Position numbers and translations under genes: made by a program. The notes under the pieces are model-generated. The model worked only from the letters and a program-made list of their open reading frames with translations. It was not told where the DNA came from and made no database searches. This document shows positions 26,066 to 34,929 of a stretch of 64,000 nt of DNA, in pieces; within the stretch, counting starts at the first letter, position 1, and every line of letters begins with the position of its first letter. This DNA is from Candidatus Pelearchaeum maunauluense (GTDB lineage: Archaea > Thermoproteota > Nitrososphaeria_A > Caldarchaeales > Caldarchaeaceae): assembly GCA_030059675.1 (NCBI GenBank), contig JANVYQ010000001.1:62001-126000 (forward strand), read 5' to 3'.

Positions 26066-27085
26066 CTAAATTTGCAGAAAATTAGAGCAGCGCTCAATTA
26101 TGGTTATTATGTCTTGCTTTGATACGGCTCTTCTAGGCTGTGGGTAAAGAAGCGGAATAACGCAGTTCTTGGTATATTGCTTGAGTTTTTCCCACGTTTC
26201 CTCCTCTTGGTCAGCGACGATTGAGACCGCTTCAACCAGCTCCTCTGATATTGCTTTTATCGCTTTCTCCCGCTCTCCAGCTCTCCATAGCCTATCCACC
26301 TCCTCAGCCACATCGCCGTAGCCCATGACGTTGAGTATCCTCCTATATGTGGGTGCTGCGCAGTAGAATGCGACTGAGCGCCGAAGCTCGGTTAGCGCAT
26401 CATCGCTGGAGGAGGCTGAAGATAACACGAATGAGTATAGGCGTAAATCCTCAAGCCTGCGGCCTGACTCGCTAGCTCCTTTCTCCACATTCTCGCGTAT
26501 GAATGACATTGCTTTGGGGGAGAACATGTTTAGTATAATGCCGTCCGCCATCTTTCCCGCTAGTTGGAGCATTTTCTCGTTCAGCGCCGCCACGTATATT
26601 TTTGGCGTGTGTTGCGTCTTAACCCAAAGCCGCATATCCTTTATGTTGAAGAACTCTCCCGCGAAGCTTACGCGACAGCCAGAGAGGTAGCCGCGTATTA
26701 TGCTGAGATACTCCTCCATCCTCTTGACTGGTTTTGATGCTGCTACTCCATGCCCGCGTGTGGTGAACTCAAGCCCTCCAGCGCCCAGCCCAAGGATGAA
26801 CCTACCGCCGCTCAGCTCGCTTAGCGTGGCGGCCTCCATAGCCATCGTGAGAGGCGTCCTAGAATAGATACTAACTATCGCCGTCCCCAGCGTAATCCTA
26901 CCAGTCCTGCCAGCGGCGTATGCCAGCGTGCTGAAGCCCGAACGCCCTATCTCCTCGGTAACCCACATGCTTGAGTATCCAGCCTTCTCGGCTGTTGATG
27001 CTACCTCCGCATACTCGGCCGCTATGAGGTCTACACTTCTGGTGCATACGCCCAGCTCCATGCCCAGCTCACATGCGTTAATCAC
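26066..27085 (-). CDS. Luciferase-like (LLM class) oxidoreductase, probably F420-dependent
   Basis: A 339-aa TIM-barrel protein of the bacterial luciferase/methylene-H4MPT reductase superfamily. The N-terminal half has EVASTAEKAGYSSMWVTEEIGRSGFSTLAYAAGRTGRITLGTAI and the GGRFILGLGAG phosphate loop. Such proteins in archaea use F420 or FMN. Substrate unknown. The ATG overlaps the thioesterase stop by 4 bp, pointing to one operon, and the molybdenum hydroxylase genes follow 57 bp downstream. Confidence 0.87.
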   Translation of the reverse strand: MINACELGMELGVCTRSVDLIAAEYAEVASTAEKAGYSSMWVTEEIGRSGFSTLAYAAGRTGRITLGTAIVSIYSRTPLTMAMEAATLSELSGGRFILGLGAGGLEFTTRGHGVAASKPVKRMEEYLSIIRGYLSGCRVSFAGEFFNIKDMRLWVKTQHTPKIYVAALNEKMLQLAGKMADGIILNMFSPKAMSFIRENVEKGASESGRRLEDLRLYSFVLSSASSSDDALTELRRSVAFYCAAPTYRRILNVMGYGDVAEEVDRLWRAGEREKAIKAISEELVEAVSIVADQEEETWEKLKQYTKNCVIPLLYPQPRRAVSKQDIITIIERCSNFLQI

Positions 27086-28080
27086 TCATAAACCGTCTTG
27101 TTCAGCTCTGCTAGTCGTTGGAGTTGCTCCACCATGATCCGCCTGTTCTTCCGCCGCTCCTCCGCCTCCCGCCACCTCGCCAGCTCGTTCTCCGTTTCTG
27201 GCCTGTATGGCGGCACCTCGCTTGGCCTACCATCTCTCCCTATATGGACAAACGTTAGATGCGCCGTGCTTGCGTGCCGCCTGCGGCCAGTGTAGGGGTT
27301 CTCCGCGATTATCTTCGCACCAACCTCAAGCGAGGTTCTACCCACATGGTTTAAGGCAACCTCTATATCAATTATATCGCCCACCCTTATCGGGTAGTAG
27401 AAGACCATGCCATCCACAGAGCCCGTGAGAACTATGCCTCTACAGTATCTGCTTGCTATGGTGCCCGCCAGTTCGTCTAGGAGGAGGAGCATCTTGCCCC
27501 CGAACATATACTCTCCATAGAGGGCGTCATCAGCAAGAACTATCCGCGAAACCCTGCGGCGCCACCGCGAGTCTGGCGCATACTCGGAGACGTCCAGGCC
27601 GTATTCATGTCTCTTCGCGATGCTTCTTCTCCTATTCTCCCACCGCTTAACGGCCTGCTCGTATATCTCACGCTCCTGCTCGCGCGGCCTTATCTTGGTA
27701 TGCACCTCGCGCGGCTCCCCACGCGCGTCAGTAGCTACGAAAGCCATATGCGATAGCGTTGTGAGGGAACTTTCACCCGTGAGCGGGTTCTCCGAATATG
27801 CCTCAACACCAATCTCCATAGAAGCCCTGCCGACATACTCAACCCAAGACCTGACGAGAACCATGCTGCCGATCTTCACGGGGTTTATGAAGAAAATGCT
27901 GTCAAGCGCTCCCAGCGTAGCGCTGCCGCGCGAGAGCTTCACAGCAGCAAGCGCAGCGGTTGTTACCATCCAGTTCATCATATAGCCGCCGTGAAGCATG
28001 CCCATACTATTGGCATGCTCGGGTAGAACACCAAAAATTGACTCAACAACGGTATCCTTAATCGCAACGCTATTTCCCAT
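27082..28080 (-). CDS. Acyl-CoA thioesterase with two hotdog domains
   Basis: A 332-aa protein with two BACH-like hotdog folds. Domain 1 contains HANSMGMLHGGYMMNWM and domain 2 contains GEYMFGGKMLLLLDELAG, each with the long hotdog helix. The repeated strand motif VGRASMEIGVEAYSENPLTG/VGRTSLEVGAKIIAENPYTG shows the internal duplication. It hydrolyses acyl-CoA thioesters. A charged helical C-terminal tail (about 40 residues) follows. Translationally coupled to the luciferase-like gene. Confidence 0.92.
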   Translation of the reverse strand: MGNSVAIKDTVVESIFGVLPEHANSMGMLHGGYMMNWMVTTAALAAVKLSRGSATLGALDSIFFINPVKIGSMVLVRSWVEYVGRASMEIGVEAYSENPLTGESSLTTLSHMAFVATDARGEPREVHTKIRPREQEREIYEQAVKRWENRRRSIAKRHEYGLDVSEYAPDSRWRRRVSRIVLADDALYGEYMFGGKMLLLLDELAGTIASRYCRGIVLTGSVDGMVFYYPIRVGDIIDIEVALNHVGRTSLEVGAKIIAENPYTGRRRHASTAHLTFVHIGRDGRPSEVPPYRPETENELARWREAEERRKNRRIMVEQLQRLAELNKTVYE

Positions 28081-28192
28081 GCAAATTCACCAGCATAAAA
28101 CAGCGTTTAATTAGGATAGCTCAATAATAAACTGCGTGATTCTTAAAATATCGCAAACAATCGCGGGGAGTTTTTAATATTGGTTGTGATTT

Positions 28193-28204
28193 TTATCTAT
28201 ATAT
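28193..28204 (+). promoter_or_regulatory. TATA box for the small secreted acidic protein
   Basis: TTATCTATATAT lies 30 bp before ATG 28234. This fixes the start at 28234 rather than at the upstream in-frame GTG/ATG codons that lie on or before the TATA box. Confidence 0.55.
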
Positions 28205-28233
28205 CCTACTCTTCGCTGCGGCGTTTTACAGAC

Positions 28234-28497
28234 ATGCTGCGGAAAACATTAGCTGTATTGTTGGTGTTGATGCTCCTTGCTAGTTTTACCGTAGTGGCTG
28301 CTAATGGTGATGAAGATGAGGAGGAAAAGGAGAAAGGCGGCGAGGCTGGAAGGGGCGGTGAGAGAGAGGCAGGCGAAGGCGGCTCAACAGGCCTGGCCAA
28401 CATGGTCTTCATGCTAACAGTAGCAGCGATAATAGGCGTTGTAGCCTACACACCAATCCAGACAATCTGGCTGAAGCCGCGTAGCAAAAATGTCTAA
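28234..28497 (+). CDS. Small exported acidic membrane-anchored protein
   Basis: 87 aa. A signal peptide (residues 1-21, RKTLAVLLVLMLLASFTVVA) is followed by a short low-complexity Asp/Glu/Gly stretch (GDEDEEEKEKGGEAGRGG), then a C-terminal transmembrane segment (MVFMLTVAAIIGVVAYTPI) and a basic end. Predicted outside-facing acidic loop. It overlaps the next gene by 8 bp, and that gene also opens with a signal peptide and an acidic stretch, so the two probably work together. No family recognised. Confidence 0.75.
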   Translation: MLRKTLAVLLVLMLLASFTVVAANGDEDEEEKEKGGEAGRGGEREAGEGGSTGLANMVFMLTVAAIIGVVAYTPIQTIWLKPRSKNV

Positions 28498-28984
28498 AAC
28501 ACAACACCTCTACCTACTTCTGGCTATAATACTCATGCTCACATCGCCTACTGCGGCGCTGGCTGAGGAGGATGAAGGGGAGGAAGATGCTGCCAAGGGC
28601 TTGGGCTGGATAGCGGTATGGACTGGAACTATAGCAACTACCTCGCTAATGCTCTATAAGAGGGTGAGGAGCTTACCCATATCAGATAGCACCGTGCGCG
28701 AGCTCTCCATATTCTACAAGCCGCTCCTAAGCTTCCACATCCTACTAAACACAACAGGATTCACAGCAGGTCTGGCGCATGGATACATATTCTCTAGGAG
28801 CATGGAGCCGATAACCCTATCGCTGGTAATCGTGATGCTCTTCCTCACGGTGAGTGGAATACTACTGAGATACACAAGCGCCAGGAATCTGAAGATATTC
28901 AACAAGCTCATCCATGGCCAGCTCATAATGACAATCCTAGCAATATCGCTTGTGGTTTTGCATATTCTAACTGCTGAAGAGTGA
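28490..28984 (+). CDS. Membrane protein with b-type cytochrome-like paired histidines
   Basis: 164 aa. Signal peptide (about 1-25), acidic EEDEGEEDAA stretch, then four transmembrane helices. His83 and His97 (SFHILL, LAHGYIF) and His142 and His158 (LIHGQL, VVLHIL) lie in helices with 14- and 16-residue spacing, the pattern of bis-histidine haem ligands in cytochrome b561/ferric-reductase-type proteins. I therefore suspect a small membrane cytochrome b, but no family motif confirms it. Overlaps the preceding small exported protein gene by 8 bp. Confidence 0.7.
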   Translation: MSKTQHLYLLLAIILMLTSPTAALAEEDEGEEDAAKGLGWIAVWTGTIATTSLMLYKRVRSLPISDSTVRELSIFYKPLLSFHILLNTTGFTAGLAHGYIFSRSMEPITLSLVIVMLFLTVSGILLRYTSARNLKIFNKLIHGQLIMTILAISLVVLHILTAEE

Positions 28985-28991
28985 GGGTCGG

Positions 28992-29003
28992 ATTTTATAA
29001 AAT
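28992..29003 (+). promoter_or_regulatory. TATA box for the phosphoesterase gene
   Basis: ATTTTATAAAAT is about 36-47 bp before ATG 29039; a purine-rich GAAGAAGAAGAGG follows and could serve as ribosome-binding site. Confidence 0.45.
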
Positions 29004-29038
29004 AGTAAAGGATTTGAAGAAGAAGAGGACAGAACTAT

Positions 29039-29773
29039 ATGCGCGGGAAGTTGAGAATCTCACGGCGGCGCCTACTAGGCTTAACCCTCACATCACTCCT
29101 AGCCCTTAGCGTAGGCGTCAGCTACGCCGAGACGCGGACACTGCTAAAAACGCGGCTGAAGACAGGGATGAGCGCCAAGATAGCATTCCTAACAGACCCA
29201 CACATACACTCTCTCGGAGCTGTCGAGGAGACCGTGCTGGAGCAAGTCGCCCACGAAGAGCCTGACATAATCCTCTTGGGTGGTGATGTGGTTGATGAAC
29301 TTACAAGAGACATAAAGAGCGCTGAACTCTACATTTCCCAGCTAGACGCGCGGGAGAAATTCGCAGTAATGGGAAACCACGAGTATTGGAGCGGCCTCGT
29401 AGGAGAGATGGCAAGCATACTCAAGCGAAACGGCTTCAACATACTAAAAGACACACGAATAACCTCACGCGCAGGAAGCATCTACGGCCTAGACTGGCGC
29501 GAATCCCGCATATACCCACAGCTAACAGCAGAAGGAATAGTATTGGTTCACGACCCTAACGCTGCGCAGAACATAAGTGGCAGATGCCTAATCCTAGCAG
29601 GCCACACCCACGGAGGGCTTGTAATAGCAGGCCAGACCATATACTGCAACTCAGTATACGTACGCGGAGAATACAAGATAACCCAAGAAACAACCCTATA
29701 CGTCTCACGCGGACTCGGACAAATGCTACCGCTGAGACCAACATCACCGCTAGAACTAGTAATAGCAGAATAA
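29039..29773 (+). CDS. Exported calcineurin-like metallophosphoesterase
   Basis: A 244-aa phosphoesterase of the YkuE/lipid-A-type group. The N-terminus is basic with SRRRLLGLTLTSLLAL, a Tat-like or membrane-anchor signal. Metal ligands: DPHIH (residues 53-57), GGDVVD, GNHEYW and GHTHGG, the complete set for a dinuclear site. Likely acts on phospholipid or polyprenyl phosphates at the outer face of the membrane. Intact, although the next gene downstream (polysaccharide locus) is broken. Confidence 0.92.
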   Translation: MRGKLRISRRRLLGLTLTSLLALSVGVSYAETRTLLKTRLKTGMSAKIAFLTDPHIHSLGAVEETVLEQVAHEEPDIILLGGDVVDELTRDIKSAELYISQLDAREKFAVMGNHEYWSGLVGEMASILKRNGFNILKDTRITSRAGSIYGLDWRESRIYPQLTAEGIVLVHDPNAAQNISGRCLILAGHTHGGLVIAGQTIYCNSVYVRGEYKITQETTLYVSRGLGQMLPLRPTSPLELVIAE

Positions 29774-29881
29774 TTCTCCACCAAAAAGATATTATACCCT
29801 TGTATTGATTCCAGTTCATTAATCTATTTTTACTGAAATTTAAGAATAACCACAACACAGATAAAATTAGGTGATTTTCTC

Positions 29882-31019
29882 ATGAATGCACTTCTAATAC
29901 ATAATAACATTAATAATAGTGGCGGCGCTGAGCGCGTCGCCGTATCAGTACTCGCACTGCTTAAGCATATGGGATTCAAAGTAACAGTACTATCGTCAGG
30001 CCACGTAGAATGGGGAAGAATATGCCGAAGCTTCAGATACAAGCTGGACGAGATAAAGCCAGAACGCGAAATACCGCTAAACGCCAACAACTTTGACGCC
30101 TACAAAATAGCAGAAGGTCCCTATACGATATTAGCCAGACAAAGCTACGACATAATAATATCAACATACACAGAGACAGAACGGGGCTTCGCAGACATAA
30201 GCTACATACACTACCCATACCTCTACGGACTCAAGGAGGAGCGTGAAAAATTCTACAACAGCAACCTCTGGCGACTATACTACACTCCCTACCACATGAT
30301 ACACGCGCAATAGACAGCGTATTCCTACCCAGGACAACACTAATAGTTAACTCCACATACACGCAGCTACTCGCACAACGCTACATGGGGATAACGTCGA
30401 TGGTCATACACCGCCAGTAGATGTAAAGAGAATAAACAAGCTGGCTGCGACAAAAACAAAGAGGCGCGAGAATGTAGTAATAACAGTTGGACGAATAGCG
30501 CCAGGTAAAAACCTAGACATAATACCATACATCGTCGCCAAAACGCGGAGCGTGAAGAAATTCCTCATAGTAGGAAATATACAAACGATGTTACCCGACT
30601 ACCTAAACCGTCTACAACACCTCATCAACAAGCTGGGTGTGCGCGATAAGGTCGTGCTACTGCCAAACCTAACCTTCGAGAAGAAGATAGAACTAATGGC
30701 CAACTCGCGCATCTACCTACATACCATGCCCAACTAGCACTTCGGCATAGCAATAGTAGAAGGAATGGCGGCAGGCCTAATACCCGTAATCCACCGTTCA
30801 GGAGGACCATGGCTCGACATACTACAGAGAAGACACAACTTCGGCCTCAGCTTCACAACAATAGAACAAGCAGCCGAGTGTATAGACGAGATACTGACAG
30901 CAGAGGAATGGTTCATGGACAGCCTCTCAGCAGAAGCGCAGGAAGCAGCGAAACGATTTGACGAACAAATATTCAAGGATAAGATGCGCAGACTAATACA
31001 GCTACACCCAAACAGCTAA
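29882..31019 (+). pseudogene. Broken ALG2/ALG11-type glycosyltransferase family 4
   Basis: Protein similarity to the GT4 at 9.4-10.5 kb can be followed through three frames. 29882-30313 has the N-terminal NNINNSGGAERVAVSVLALLKHMGF domain. A frame change near 30307 gives LPRTTLIVNSTYTQLLAQRYMG. A second change near 30411 leads to the donor domain (NVVITVGRIAPGKNLDII). Within that frame TAG at 30735-30737 replaces the Glu expected in [15 protein letters not shown]. Everything else, to 31019, is well preserved, so inactivation is recent or the sequence contains errors. Two frameshifts plus one stop argue for a real pseudogene. Confidence 0.85.
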
Positions 31020-31090
31020 CATATCCTCAAGACCCCCATTATGGGGATAATCATGCTTTTATAAAAGAAGTCAGAACCTAAACAACAGCC

Positions 31091-31951
31091 GTGAGCTTAT
31101 CACAGCTAAAAGCAGTCTTACCAGTCGCAGGTCTAGGAACGAGAATGCTACCAGCCACAAAAGAACAACCAAAAGAAATGCTGCCAATCTTCGCAATAAC
31201 CCACAACGGAGAGCCATGCGTAAAACCACTACTACACCTAGTCTTCGAACAGCTCTGTAGCGAGGGCATACGCGAGTTCATCTCCGTAGTAGGCCGTGGA
31301 AAAAGAACAGTCGAAGACTACTTCACACCAGACTACTCATACGTAGAAGCGCTCAAAAACAGCGGCAAGAAGGCGGCGGAAGAGCTAAACAAATTCTACA
31401 AAATGATAGAGAACTCAACACTAATCTGGGTAAACCAGCCGGAGCCGCGCGGATTCGGACATGCGGTTCTTATGACACAGAAGGTAGTAGGCTCGAACCC
31501 ACTCATCGTACATGCAGGAGACACTTACATAATCTCACATGGAAAAGAAAGACCACTGACTATTATGTTTAGAAAATTCTTAGAAAAGAACGCTGAGGCT
31601 ATTCTTTTACTTCAAGAAGTTGAAAACCCAAGACAATACGGCATAGCCGAAATAACAGAGAGATGGAGAATTAATCGTCCAACATGTGGTAGAGAAAACA
31701 GAAAAGCCAACAACAAACCTAGCAATAATGCCAATATACATATTCAGACACACAATATTTGACGCGCTTAATGCGATAAAACCAGGCATAGGTGGTGAGT
31801 TACAGCTAACAGACGGAATACAAGAGTTGTTAGACCAAGGGAAAAAGCGATAGCAATAAAACTAGATAAAAGCTCCATCCGACTCGACATAGGAAACCCA
31901 ACACAATACTGGGAAGCCATACAACAATCCTACAACCATGGAAAAGGGTGA
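31091..31951 (+). pseudogene. Broken UTP-glucose-1-phosphate uridylyltransferase
   Basis: Would make UDP-glucose from UTP and glucose-1-phosphate. The first 195 residues from GTG 31091 are well conserved: LPVAGLGTRMLPATKEQPKEMLPI, the EPRGFGHAVL region and HAGDTYI. Near 31680 the frame shifts, and the match continues as VVEKTEKPTTNLAIMPIYIF and GGELQLTDGIQELL. A second shift near 31847 leads to AIAIKLDKSSIRLDIGNPTQYWEAI and a TGA at 31949-31951. Two single-base shifts are thus needed to restore the enzyme. The gene lies directly upstream of a similarly broken UDP-glucose dehydrogenase. Confidence 0.87.
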
Positions 31952-31958
31952 CTGATAA

Positions 31959-33401
31959 ATGACGCCAAAAAATTAAGCCAAAATTCTCATTCATAGGCCT
32001 GGGATACGTAGGACTCACAACAGCAGCGTGCTTCGCCTCAAAAGGATTCACCACACTATGCTATGATATAGACCAGAACAAAATGGAAAAAATATCCAAG
32101 GGAGAAGCGCCGTTTTACGAGCCAGGTCTAGAAGAACTCCTAAAAACAACAATAAGCAACAGAACACTACAATTAGCAAGCAGCAACTACGACGCGGTGA
32201 TGAACAGTAATATAACGTTCATAACCGTAGGAACACCATCAAAACCTGACGGAGACATAGACCTAACATACGTCCAAGAAGCCGAACGAGACATAGGCCG
32301 AGCGCTGCGTGAGAAGAGGGAATGGCACCTAGTTGTCGTGAAGAGCAGAATAACCTCCAAAACCACCGAAGAGCTCGTCAAACCCATACTCGAAAGAGAG
32401 TCAGGGAAAAATGCGGTGATGACTTCGGACTATGCATGAACCCAGAGTTTTTACGCGAGGGAAACGCGGTCGAGGACACTCCAAATCCAGACCGCATAGT
32501 AATAGGTGAATGCGACCCAAAGTCTGGAGAAGAACTTGAAAGAACCTATAGAGAGTTCTACGGCAACAACACACCACCCATCCTAAGAACAAGCCCAACA
32601 AACGCAGAACTCATAAAATACGCCAACAATGCATTCCTAGCAATGAAAGTCAGTTTTATAGATATGATAGCAAATTTATGTCAAAAACTTCCAGGAGCTG
32701 ACGTAGAACATGTTGCGAGAGGAATAGGACTTGATAAACGAATAGGGTATCATTTTCTTAAAGCAGGACCAGGATGGGGTGGTTCTTGCTGGCCTAAAGA
32801 TCTTAGAGCATTTTACTCATGTTTAAAAAACTAAATGTTGAATCAGAGTTAATCCAAGCAACAATTAAAATAAATGAAAAACAACCTCAAAAAATTATCC
32901 AGCTAATAAAAAATATGTTAGGTTCATTACGTTATGAAAATGTAGCCGTTCTAGGATTAGCTTTTAAAGCTGGTACAGATGATATAAGAAACTCTGTAAT
33001 AATAAAAATTATAAGAGAATTAAAAGCTAATGGTGCTAAAATAAGAGTATATGATCCTAAAGCAATAGGAAAAGCAAAAACTATTTTAGGACAAGGTATA
33101 AAATATTCATCAATCAGTATATGAATGTCTAGCTGATGCTGACATAGCCATTATATTAACTGAATTGGATGAACTTAAAAACATCAAGCCGGACACCTTT
33201 AAAAATCTGATGAGAAATAAATGTGTAATAGACACGCGAAGAATTTACGATATTGAGGAATTTAAATCCATGAACATTAGATTCCCCTCAATAGGTGTAG
33301 GTCACTTACAAAATCAAGCGCTTAACTATCAATTAATAATTCCGTCAAGGATAAATAATAGTGACATAAACAATTATAAGTTTATAAAACTTTTAAATAA
33401 C
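31959..33401 (+). pseudogene. Broken UDP-glucose/GDP-mannose dehydrogenase
   Basis: Similarity runs through at least four frame changes. ATG 31959 (TPKN then TAA) must shift to reach KFSFIGLGYVGLTTAACFA (Rossmann motif). A shift near 32405 reaches GLCMNPEFLREGNAVEDT and the catalytic GGSCWPKDLRAF. A shift in the A-run near 32825 reaches the UDP-binding domain (VAVLGLAFKAGTDDIRNS). A shift near 33115 reaches ECLADADIAIILTELDEL and VIDTRRIYDIEEF. After the expected C-terminus there is no stop, and the frame runs into the following 2-TM gene. Catalytic Cys is still present. Confidence 0.87.
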
Positions 33402-33833
33402 ATGAAAAAGAATTTAAATACGAGATTAACATATAAAGAGACAATGAGAATAAATATTACGTGGTTTAAAAGGCGCTGGTATGACTTTAGAAATGGTCAT
33501 AGTACCTATCTAGCATTTCTTTTGGCATTCACCAATTTTATAGTTATTAATTATCGTCTAGTAGTTGAAAAGTTACCAGAACTTCATTCATTTTTTCCAT
33601 CATTAACGATCTTTGCCCTTTTCTTCGTAATAACATATATACCTATGGCCATTGTTATAGGATATTTACATAGAACCCGCCAATTAAAAACGGAATATAA
33701 GATAAGTTTCGAAGCTAACCCCATAGATGCAAAGCTTTGGCGTATACTTCTTGAAACTTTAAACGGACAGATAGACCGTAACGAATTGGAAGAAATAATC
33801 AGATATCTGAAAAAAATAGAGAAAAAGGAATAA
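33402..33833 (+). CDS. Two-helix membrane protein, frame-fused to the dehydrogenase remnant
   Basis: 143 aa from ATG 33402 (ATG 33444 is an alternative). An amphipathic basic segment (ITWFKRRWYDFRNGHSTY) precedes two transmembrane helices (LAFLLAFTNFIVINYRL and LTIFALFFVITYIPMAIVIGYL). A charged C-terminal helical region (KISFEANPIDAKLWRILLETLNGQ) ends EIIRYLKKIEKKE. It is in the same open frame as the 3' end of the dehydrogenase remnant (33165 onward), with no stop between. AT-rich codons (AAA, ATA, TTA) differ from the rest of the window, suggesting acquisition from elsewhere. Family not recognised. Confidence 0.65.
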   Translation: MKKNLNTRLTYKETMRINITWFKRRWYDFRNGHSTYLAFLLAFTNFIVINYRLVVEKLPELHSFFPSLTIFALFFVITYIPMAIVIGYLHRTRQLKTEYKISFEANPIDAKLWRILLETLNGQIDRNELEEIIRYLKKIEKKE

Positions 33834-33894
33834 TTATTCTTCAAAGATACAATATTATGAACGTAAAATTAATATACTACTGGTTAAAGAATTT

Positions 33895-34929
33895 TTGTTG
33901 AAAATCTTGAACTATCTAACAAATCGGTATACATTCACTTTCCTGTTGTTAGACAGACTAAAAACCACAAAGAATGTTAGATTTCATTATGTATCATTAT
34001 GCATTATCTTTTTGTTAATAATATTTTATTTATTTTTAAGAATTTTATCAAAACCACTCAGAAAGCTAATAAAAAGAGATTCAATCAATATCAATTCATT
34101 AATCAATCAAAGAATGTTAACACACTTGCCACTAGGTTTAAACATGAAAACTATAAACGTGACATTTATATTCAGATCAAGAGATTTAGTCAATATCTAT
34201 TCCATTTTGCTTAACGATCACTATGAAAAAATTGAAAGAGACTTAATCAAAGATCTCAAACCTGATATATTTGTAGATGTGAATAAGTTTGAATTTATAC
34301 ATAATGCGGTGAATATTGATAGATTTAGGCCTGATCTTGGCTTGTCTGATAAAGTGCAAGAAATAGTAAATGGTTATCAATATATCTTTTACGCAGGACG
34401 AATAAATGAGAAGAAGGGAGTCGGGGATCTTTTAAGGGCATTTGCTTATATAAAAGATAATTTTAGTGATGTGGTTGTAGTATTGGCTGGTCAAGCTGAG
34501 GGTTATTATACTTATTATTTTAATGAACTCGCGAGAAAACTTGGTATAAGTGATAGGGTGTTTTTCGTTGGGCCTGTTCCTAATAGTGAAATGCCGTATT
34601 ATCTTAATGGTTGTTTGTTTATGGCTTATCTAACGCGTGGAGCTGAGGGGATACCTCGTGCTATTTTAGAGGCTATGGCTTGTGGAAAGCCAGTTTTGGC
34701 CACGCGTGTTGCTGGTATACCTGAGGCTGTTAGGGATGGTGAGACTGGGTATCTTGTGGAGCCGCGTAATATAGAACAGATTTCTGCTCGTCTTTCATTT
34801 ATGTTATCTAACAGAAAAGAGCTCCAATATATGGGCTTGCGTGCTCGGCGCTTAGTTGAAAATGAATTTAGTTATGATGTTGTTATACCAAAGTTGGTAG
34901 AGTTGTTCCGTGATATTTCTAGTGAGTGA
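33895..34929 (+). CDS. Chimeric protein: FkbM-like N-terminus joined to a GT4 glycosyltransferase C-terminus
   Basis: 344 aa starting TTG 33895. Residues 1-128 contain a hydrophobic helix (FHYVSLCIIFLLIIFYLFLRIL) and end YEKIERDLIKDLKPDIFVDV, the strand that in FkbM-type methyltransferases leads into VGANIG. At about 34280 this breaks off and residues 130-344 are a glycosyltransferase C-terminal domain: HNAVNIDRFRPD, YIFYAGRINEKKGVGDLLRAF and EGIPRAILEAMACGKPVLATRVAG. Neither half is complete: the SAM site and the GT acceptor domain are both missing. The most likely explanation is a deletion joining two genes in frame. AT-rich like its upstream neighbour. Confidence 0.7.
   Translation: MLKILNYLTNRYTFTFLLLDRLKTTKNVRFHYVSLCIIFLLIIFYLFLRILSKPLRKLIKRDSININSLINQRMLTHLPLGLNMKTINVTFIFRSRDLVNIYSILLNDHYEKIERDLIKDLKPDIFVDVNKFEFIHNAVNIDRFRPDLGLSDKVQEIVNGYQYIFYAGRINEKKGVGDLLRAFAYIKDNFSDVVVVLAGQAEGYYTYYFNELARKLGISDRVFFVGPVPNSEMPYYLNGCLFMAYLTRGAEGIPRAILEAMACGKPVLATRVAGIPEAVRDGETGYLVEPRNIEQISARLSFMLSNRKELQYMGLRARRLVENEFSYDVVIPKLVELFRDISSE

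Noticed and set aside
29882..34929. Insertion sequence causing the breaks
   Set aside because: No transposase, terminal inverted repeats or target duplications seen; lesions are point mutations and small shifts.
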